Assembly (NCBI RefSeq): GCF_032118995.1
Contig: NC_092650.1
Coordinates: 930,001 to 994,000, forward strand
DNA length: 64,000 nucleotides
Origin: Asterias amurensis
Lineage: Eukaryota > Echinodermata > Asteroidea > Forcipulatida > Asteriidae
Reading direction: 5' to 3'
Below are positions 34,411 through 64,000 of the stretch, piece by piece; positions within the stretch are counted from its first letter, which is position 1, and every line of letters begins with the position of its first letter. The translations under genes were made by a program, and so were the position numbers. A model generated the notes under the pieces. The model was given only the letters and a program-made list of their open reading frames with translations, was not told where the DNA came from and did not search any database.

Positions 34411-35629
34411 TTAAAGGCACCTGGAAATAGGATTTTTTTTCTTTTAAACATAAGAGTATATGTTTATTAACAATAAAACAATTTTTTGAGTAATTGTTTG
34501 TCACGATTTATATGTTAAAAAAATTAACTAAGTGCTTGGGGGGTTGACTCCGCCTACCCCTTTTGTGACGTAGGAAAAGGAAGACTTTGCCTCGATCAAA
34601 CATAGACCCCCCTCGATGCGTAGATAAACACACGTGCAAAAGGTACATGTAATTCTAAGACGTGAGTTTGTACGCTGCGAAAAAAGTTTTTTTTCTGGCA
34701 TTTTTCCGGCAATGCCGACCAGGTGTATTGCTGCTGGATGCAGCAAAACAACTAAAGATGGGGTCAGTCTTCATCTGTTTCCTGCAGATCCCAAGTATAG
34801 GCGGTTGTGGGCTGCGAAAGTCAGATTAACTAGAGCAAAGTGGTCCGGTCCGACGTCTTTTTCAGCGCTGCAGCGAACACTTAGAGCCGTCGTGCTTCGA
34901 ATACTGGATACACAACTCATTTGACATGACTAGAAGAGCCATTCTTAAACACGACGCCGTCCCAACAATTTTTCTAGCTAGTGGGAAGTCGAAGAAGGTA
35001 TCTGAAAGACGTGACGAACTCAGAGGAGCATTTGCTAAACGTGAAAAAATTCGGGTAAGTTTGAACTTTGAGGGTATGTTTTTAGCTTTTGCCAAGTGAC
35101 ACGATTTTTTGTTGGTACCGCATGCGATTCACCGTGCGTGCAGGTCCTATGTGACCGTCCGCCCATTACACAGCAGCCATAGTGCGTGCGTGCAGTCTGC
35201 TCCGTGGCCGTATTTCTATATAATACGTAGGCGGACACACATCTTACAACCCATTTGGTCACTAAAAAGTCGCATAGCTAAATGAAAATAGCAGCAATAG
35301 CTTTTGTAAAAACCACTAGGCGTTCAACATGTTCAAGTTTCAATGTACGTATGTGTGTAAAATCGTGTCTAAATTTGTTTTGATGTGCCATGTTCCCAGA
35401 CGTAATGTACGGGGGCCCGACTACAAATTTTCTCTCCAAATATCGCGCCTTGAAATACGTCACGAACAGCGCCCTCTCGGGTCGGGGCCTACTCGTAAAT
35501 TTGTAAATACAATCAAAACTAAGATTTTTAAACCTTAGTTAATTTTGTATTCACATTCCTCTCATAAAAACACATATTTTAGTGACAAAAGCTTTATTTA
35601 AAAAAAATACCACTTCCAGGTGACTTTAA
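34411..35629 (+). mobile_element. TTAA-flanked DNA transposon carrying a THAP domain (Kolobok-like)
   Basis: The left end TTAAAGGCACCTGGAAATAG matches the reverse complement of the right end (TTAAAGTCACCTGGAAGTGG), both followed by a T-run. TTAA stands outside each. The interior holds a THAP zinc-finger exon (34713-35054) with 5' leader and splice donor. A 581-bp relative with the same ends and leader lies at 61027-61607. THAP domains plus TTAA targets are known for the Kolobok superfamily; P elements also have THAP but make 8-bp duplications. The catalytic part is not visible, so this is an internally deleted, probably non-autonomous copy. Confidence 0.8.
34713..35054 (+). pseudogene. THAP-domain exon of a transposase, frameshifted
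   Basis: ATG at 34713 opens MPTRCIAAGCSKTTKDG, then VSLHLFPADP and WAAKVRLTRAKWSGPTSFSA. This is a THAP C2CH finger with Cys5 and Cys10. The remaining ligands CSEH, then CFEYW, and the closing AVPTIF lie in another frame after about 34868. A two-base loss at GCGCTGCAGCG breaks the frame. The exon ends at 35054 before a consensus donor, GTAAGT. The DNA-binding module is therefore complete but not translatable as it stands. The downstream exons that would carry the transposase core are not in the element. Confidence 0.8.
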
Positions 35630-36374
35630 TCACTGTCCAACGACCGAAACCGTTGTTGGATACGACCGCCAAAACGTACCCAGGTCTGTCTGGCGCCACC
35701 CATTTTTTAACCCCATAAACCATACATTGCGACCTTCAAATAGCAAGCTTGCGTCCACGCGACGCCTAACAAACAAAATATACACCAAACAGCGCCATTG
35801 TGAAGGTATTAAAAGTTTTCCCGTTATTCAGTCAATAATAATACACAAAAATTGCACGGTGTGTGATTACGCAAACCAACAATGAATAAATGAAAAAAGC
35901 TGTGAATTCCAGTCCATCCAAAAATATATTGAATCTAATTTTTCCTTCCTTTTTTTGCACAATATCTGTGTGCGTTCATGCCTATATACTCTAGTTTATC
36001 AAGTTCACATGACATGGCAGTATTTCAAATGAATAAATTCATTATTTTTCTAAAGCTAGACGCTGTCAGGTGAAAATAATTCACTAATGAGATTTCGTAA
36101 CCAAATTATAACCAAATGGCCGTGGTTCAAATGACAATGCATGCACTCTGGGAAAAAAAGGGTTTTGAGAGCAACTTCGAAAACACTAAAGGACATAATG
36201 GTCACGTATTATAGGGCAAGGGTCATTGGGCCAGCATGAGAGAATAATTTATCCCGGGAACTCAATGCGTATCAGATGGTGAGAAGGGGGGCGGGGGTAC
36301 TAAGAGTGAAGAATCAGATGAACGAAGACGTCTACTGCATAGGCTTATTTTAGAATCTGACCCGTTTTATCCCG
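35630..36374. other. Intergenic, nothing recognised
   Basis: AT-rich DNA without a supported ORF, RNA gene or repeat. Confidence 0.4.
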
Positions 36375-36600
36375 CTATGGGGACAGGGCATTCAGTAACA
36401 TTTCACCCCGCCTCTGGAACTCTCTGCCTCAACATCTCAAGGACACACATGACATCTCTCAATTCCAACATTCTCTCAAAACCCATCTCTTCAGATTAGC
36501 CTATGCAGATATAGAGTGAAATTTTCTTCTTGTTCTTTGACCAGCGCCTTTGAATGTTCCACAGATTTAGTGCGCTTTAAAAATGCTGTATTATTATTAT
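36375..36600 (+). mobile_element. 3' end of a CR1/L2-type LINE
   Basis: From 36388 one frame reads AFSNISPRLWNSLPQHLKD, then FQHSLKTHLFRLAYADIE and a TGA stop. This is the typical C-terminus of a CR1/L2 reverse-transcriptase ORF, intact over this stretch. A 3' UTR with GTGCGCTTTAAAAATGCTG and an (ATT)n tail follows. 5'-truncated insertion. Confidence 0.85.
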
Positions 36601-37069
36601 TTATATAGGGATTAAGAAGGGAATTACAACGTATAGTTATACATCAGCCTGTGATTGATAGACAACGTTCCAATATGAAGTCCTCTGTTCGACCATGGAG
36701 CAAAATACCGCACCCACTTTATTCAATTAGCTAGCTCCATTATTATATATCCTAATAGCTGATACCGGAAGGCTACAAGGAAATGTACTGAGCTACAAAT
36801 AGACCAGTTTCGAAACAAAACGGCTACGCACGACGACTGTTTGAAGCCCCATACCGAAAGTAGACGTTGTGATGATGCATAACATATCCCATGCAACGGC
36901 CGTTTACGTTGATAAATCGTGCACGCGTGAGAGGCTATTGGCTGAGAGTTGTACGCAGCGGGATGTCACTTTTCCATTGTGTTTCATCAAGGATGCACGG
37001 TCAATGACGTCATGTGAAATATATATATTAAAAGCCGATTTTCTATGTAGAATTGTCTGTTCCATGTGA

Positions 37070-37313
37070 AGTAACGTAGATTTTTTTTTAAAGAGGTAAT
37101 TTCCCAATAAAACATGATTTAAATCGGAGAAAGACTTCATGCCTGAAGCCTTAGGCATCTGCAACAACGGTGTTTTTCATGCATAGTTTTTTTTGCAACT
37201 TCGTTATTGAGCCCAAACTTCCACAGATTTTTTATTTTATGCATATGTTGAGATACACCAAGTGAGCAGACTGGTCTTTGACAATTACTAATAGTGTTCC
37301 AGTGTCTTTAACT
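37070..37313 (-). mobile_element. TTAAAGGCACTGGACAC element, partial
   Basis: Runs from AAAGAGGTAATTTCCCAATA to GACAATTACTAATAGTGTTC CAGTGTCTTTAA, with ATTTTATGCATATGTTGAGA inside. One end is missing. A further scrap (TTAAAGGCAGTGTGTCC...) lies at 37499-37602. Confidence 0.7.
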
Positions 37314-37764
37314 TGACCCGAAACCATAACACACGAGGAAAGTATACCCCAAAACAAACACAGACAAAAAACATCCACATCAAAACAAACACCTTGGTCG
37401 ACCCTGAGATGAACACAAAGGGTTTAATATTATGAAATGGAAATAACTTGGAATGGATTGTTCACATTGATTATTATAGGATACCGTTTCGTACTATATT
37501 AAAGGCAGTGTGTCCTTTTGGTAATTACTCCAAATATTAATGATCATGACAACTTGTTTTGGTCATCAAAGAGCACAGGAGATAACATTGTTAGAAAACG
37601 GCATGCACTGAACCTACGTATATAGGCAGCATGAATGTTCACGTATTTTATGATTGCAGCGAATACCCAACGGCCGAACATTTCCCATGTCATTCATGAC
37701 ATGCACTAAGCTTGTAAAAATAATGGCGGACGTGTTCCGTCGACGACCCAAGGGCGTTTAATTT

Positions 37765-37905
37765 ACTGCAGGGACGGTTTTGCACGGGGCGGCACAACTG
37801 TATATGCAAATGTGTCCGGGCGGACACAATTGCATTATGTAGCAGCGTCCGAGCGGACACGATTGCATATACAAAACCGTGTGCAATAATGTCCTCCGGA
37901 TCGTA
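37765..37905. mobile_element. Foldback repeat of CGGACAC/GCATATAC words
   Basis: TGTATATGCAAATGTGTCCG ... is mirrored by CGGACACGATTGCATATACA. GTCCGGGCGGAC and GTCCGAGCGGAC are short palindromes within it, and GTGTGCAATAATGTCC continues the pattern to 37930. Confidence 0.6.
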
Positions 37906-39347
37906 TTGCATAGAGGACACTATTGCATGCGACACTGGCCGATCTCCGGCCTTTCGCCCAGGTAGTGGTTAATAAGCAAAACAGTTCTTTTCGAAAGTAA
38001 AGTAGTCTCCAGAAATCCGAAATCTACTCCGCGGAAGGAGGAGAAAGCAAGACAGGACAACATATATACAAGGATTTATTCAGGACAAGCTAAACACAGC
38101 AAAGTAGATATACACAGTGCTACCGCAAACTGAGTTGGAGGACTGGTCTCTTACAGTTAATACCAAAAGTATACCTTCCCTTTAAATATCGGTATATATG
38201 TTCACTGAAACTACGTGGATTGTGGAACCTTTGTATTCAGAAGGTTAAATTGATTCCAATCAATTTGTTTTATTTCACTACGTCATGACAAATGCAATCA
38301 AAATACCACGACTATAAACAATTACAAAAAGAGCACACTCATTAATGTTGTTCAATGTTCATTTTTTATTACAAAGCTTGACCCAAATTAAAACACCGCA
38401 CACTTTCCAGGAAGGAAATCAATTTTCAAGAAAATCGAACCTTATGAATGCTATTTTTGTAAAGTGTAAATTATTCATGAAAGTTTTGTACTTGTATTTA
38501 AGAAGGATAAAGAAGGTTCATCTGTAAAAATTTTTAGAGACTTGACAATCTTGTACAAAATGCGAATATTTTCACCAGAGGTGGAGCAGATTAAACAAAG
38601 TTCCACATGGGTTGTGTTGTTTTAAATAAACAAAAATTAAAATATATACACAATGAACGTATTATAGTAGAAAAACAATGGCTGCACAACTCCCAATAAA
38701 TAGGTGATACCAACACCAAAATAAATATCAGTTATTCAAATCATTTTGTGCTGATATTTCCATGTATGGAATTCATGCAACTTAAAATTTAAAAAGGCAC
38801 ATACGACGTTAAACTTTATTGTTAAAATTTTGTTTAGTATTTCTATTAAACCAAAAATATAAAATTAATATGCTGCTCATACTCTAACACCTCAATACAA
38901 TTTAAAAAGTTACAAATTTTTCTTATTACGAAATAAATCTAAAATTACAATTTAACTTATGCATTGATTATCTCCTTTTTATTACCTGATCTACAATCTA
39001 GGCATTTTAGCTACAATATTTACAGAGTTATACTTGCACCTTTCTTTTGTACATAAATATTTCATAAGGATCAGTCCCTATGTTTTTAACAATTTCATAA
39101 CTGAAAACACAGCTATACCTTAGGTCTACTTGCATACTTCTAAAGAAGTAAAATCAACATTCCCAAAAGCTTCTTATCAATCATCGAATGGACACGACTA
39201 TTGGAAGCTCATTTTTACAGTCAAGTTAAGAAAAATAAAACTAATTCATATCAAATTGTTAGCTGATGAAAAAAAAACATCACAAAAACCCAAGTCCTAC
39301 ATTGCTGGTGCGTCTATACAGGATCTTCGTCTCGTTCCCTATTCGAA

Positions 39348-39738
39348 ATGATAACACGTCTAACTGAATACAAAAGGGCCATACCAATCCCCTCAACCTC
39401 GGTTTGGTTGGGATCGCCTAACGTCACAAGGCCATATGGCCCATTTAAAGTGAGGGCTACACTCAGCAGATTTTATTTGGACTGTCAACTCAGATCAACT
39501 GCCACCAGGGGTAAGTTGCCACCTACTCTTGGGGCTGGATCAGGGTTACCCCTTCACAGTCCATAAAGGATGTAGGCTTGGGTATCATCCACTGGGAGCC
39601 TGGCTGGTGTAGAGCAGAATACAATACCTTCTAAACCTTCCACAAAGCACGGGCACTTAATTAATGTCATGACCGGGTACCGAACCCACACTCTGCCGCC
39701 GACAACACCTCATCTCACTAGACCGCTCGGCCACGACA
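39348..39738 (-). mobile_element. tRNA-derived SINE
   Basis: On the minus strand it begins with a tRNA-like head (GTGGCCGAGCGGTCTAGTGA ... GTGGGTTCGGTACCCGG) like a leucine- or serine-type tRNA. A body with AAGGTATTGTATTCTGC, TGGATGATACCCAAGCC and GGCAACTTACCCCTGG follows. Degenerate stems rule out a working tRNA. 37931-39347 and 39739-40418 show no gene; a C-run and an (AAT)n run lie at 40028-40075. Confidence 0.7.
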
Positions 39739-40418
39739 AACTATAAACGCGTGGACCATAAATATGTTACCAGACAACATTGAAGTAAGACTTTTCAAGT
39801 TTGAATGGTGGGATTCTGTGGTTTCCTCCGGGGAAATAATGTCTTAAAGTTGATTTGTTGGACAGGCCAACCACCAACTCCAACCACCAACTTCCACCGC
39901 CACCGCAACGTTTAGTAAAACTTTCTTTCCAAAACCACAGACCCACAAAAATGTTCACATTGTCAGCACTTTTTGTCATGGAAAGTTTATGTACTTTTTT
40001 TGAGAAGATAATCCCTAAAAGTTCTTGACCCCCCCCCCCAAAAAAAAAAAATAAAATAATAATAATAATAATAATTCAATGTTGGATCAATAGGGAATGA
40101 ATATTTGGCGAGACATTTCTGGCAAGATAGTCGAGCAGATATAGGGGAAGTATGTTGGGGGTGGGGGAGGGGTGTCGTGCCTTTTGACGAAGTCATGATA
40201 TTTTGGGTTGTATATAGGAAAAAAGTTTTGTCGATTTGTTTTATAACAGCAAACAATCGGAAATCAGATTAAATTAGGAATCGTTTACAATTCTACATCT
40301 GCTTTTCTACAATCTACTATTCTGCGATCTACGTCCATGAGATCTTTCAGACCATTGCATTGCTGGAGAACACAAACAATTTGTTGAATCATAACATTAA
40401 CATAATATATACATGTAC

Positions 40419-40825
40419 ATAGTAAAACAGTCCTGGTTAGAGTTTAGAATCAGGTAAGAAAATATAATAGTCAATGCCACTTTTCCCTGCAAAACAATTC
40501 AGCCATAATTGGATTCGAGACAAAATGGAAAATATACATGAAAAAGGAAGTTATATGGCAGTATAATATATAGTAAAACAGTCCTTGTTAGAGTTTAGAA
40601 TTTTATAAGAAAAGATATATACATCAATACCACTTTTCCCTGCAAAACAATTACGCCATATTGAGTTGAGACAAAAAGGAAAGCATACATGGAAAAGGAA
40701 GGTAACATATAGCAAACATTCCTTGTTGGGGGTTTAGAATTAGACAAGAAATTATCATCCTTGTTGGGGGTTTAGAATTGGATAAGAATGTACGTCAATG
40801 CCACTTCTTCAACTGCAGACATTAA
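40419..40825. repeat. Tandem repeat, ~145-bp unit
   Basis: AGTAAAACAGTCCTGGTTAG, AGTAAAACAGTCCTTGTTAG and shortened AGCAAACATTCCTTGTTGGG and CCTTGTTGGGGGTTTAGAAT heads follow one another. The full units share CCACTTTTCCCTGCAAAACAA. The last two units are internally deleted. Confidence 0.75.
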
Positions 40826-41337
40826 AGAAAGCAAACCATGGAGGTAATAGCAAATAACGCCACACCTGAATAACAAACTTGAGTCAAAACTATTAATTGT
40901 CTACTCGGGCATATTTTTTTTGGTCCATGAAAAGAGTAGGAACAATCTGTTGGAGTACTTTAAAATTACACTATTGCAGGGCAAATGGGTTTCGTGGACA
41001 GCCACAACCACAGGTGCACATTATTGTTCCTATTTATGAAACAGTTTGAAAACCACTGATGTAGCAGTTATTTCAATGTTATTTATATATCAATTAACAA
41101 TCACTGTGTCAACGAAGAATCAAAGCATTTGAGTTTGTCGAACACAAGATCTGCAAAGTGTTACTCAATATTTATCTGTTTTTCACTTGGTGTCTTTGTA
41201 ACAAAATGTGTACCCATGCAGGCCTGTAGTTTCATCTTTAAGAGGGCAAGGCTGTTTTCATTTTGAAAAAGGGCACTTCCATTAGAAAATCTTTAAGTCA
41301 ATGGGAAACTTTTGAAGCGGCACCATGGCCAATACCA

Positions 41338-41586
41338 GGGCCCAATTTCATAGAGCTGCTAAGCAAACAAATTTGCTTAGCATGAAATTTCTTCCTTGAT
41401 AAAAACAGGATTACCAACCAAATTTCCATTTATGGCATATTGCTTGTTACTGGTATTCAGGTGTTGTTTTTTTATTCTTATCCTGAAAATCAAGTGGAAA
41501 TTTGGTTGGTAATCCTGTTTTTATCAAGGAAGAAAATGTCATGCTAAGCAAATTTTTGTGCTTAGCAGCTCTATGAATGTGGGCCC
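41338..41586. mobile_element. GGGCCCAATTTCATAGAGCTGC foldback element (best copy)
   Basis: Starts GGGCCCAATTTCATAGAGCTGCTAAGC and ends GCTTAGCAGCTCTATGAATG TGGGCCC. The arms pair over most of the 249 bp; CAGGATTACCAACCAAATTTCC is mirrored. It is the reference copy for the pieces at 590, 14394 and 52751 and scraps near 53380, 57535 and 58290. Confidence 0.85.
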
Positions 41587-41673
41587 AGAGCATTGGAGGC
41601 ATTGGCCTCCATGAAATTCCAAACCTGCTCATGACCGTTACTGTGTACCTACGGGTAAACCTTGTCCCTACTT

Positions 41674-41679
41674 TTTATT
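41674..41679 (-). terminator. Candidate poly(A) signal of the copine gene
   Basis: AATAAA on the minus strand about 116 bases past the stop codon, followed by a T-poor stretch. Usable, but not proven. Confidence 0.35.
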
Positions 41680-41794
41680 GGAATGAGAAATAAAGAACTT
41701 AAAAACAATTTATGCAAACAATTATACATATTAATCAACAGACAAGAAAACACTATGCAGCCTTTTTGTTTGAGGCTTACTCCAAGCAGAAGTT

Positions 41795-63988
<22,194 letters not shown>

Positions 63989-64000
63989 CTGAAAGAAATA

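Overview
The window is animal nuclear DNA: AT-rich, with spliced genes, GT–AG introns and dense interspersed repeats. Gene families, long introns and the repeat set (several short TTAA-flanked elements, tRNA-headed SINEs, CR1-like LINE tails) fit a deuterostome invertebrate. I favour an echinoderm, probably a sea star, but that assignment is inference. All gene models below were assembled by hand from reading frames, splice sites and family knowledge.

Layout. (1) 437-2842 (+): the last four coding exons of a sialate O-acetylesterase (SIAE) gene whose 5' part lies left of the window. (2) 2843-11437: non-coding DNA with inverted-repeat elements, including one element nested in another, a ~185-bp satellite and a foldback element built of TTGCCCAAC-like words. 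(3) 11438-19986 (+): a complete ten-exon SIAE paralogue. The two SIAE copies and their 3' flanks are one tandem duplication with an offset of about 16.5-17 kb. Their exons stay almost identical while introns and C-termini differ. (4) 25674-29758 (-): a complete three-exon classical aquaporin with a TATA box. (5) 29880-41794: no confirmed host gene. It holds tandem repeats, SINEs, a CR1-like LINE end and a TTAA-flanked DNA transposon (34411-35629) carrying a frameshifted THAP zinc finger, best explained as a Kolobok-type element. A small foldback derivative lies at 61027-61607. (6) 41795-63988 (-): eleven coding exons of a copine (the C2B region and vWA domain to the stop codon). The first C2 domain lies beyond the right edge.

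The host genes have unrelated roles: sialic-acid deacetylation in the secretory or extracellular space, water transport, and calcium-dependent membrane binding. I see no operon-like or defence-like gene system. The most informative features are the post-duplication history of the SIAE pair, with probable soluble and membrane-anchored forms; the THAP transposon and its foldback derivative; TTAAAG-ended repeat families with an approximate empty site preserved in the sister SIAE intron; and an 82-bp tandem amplification that copied a copine splice acceptor.
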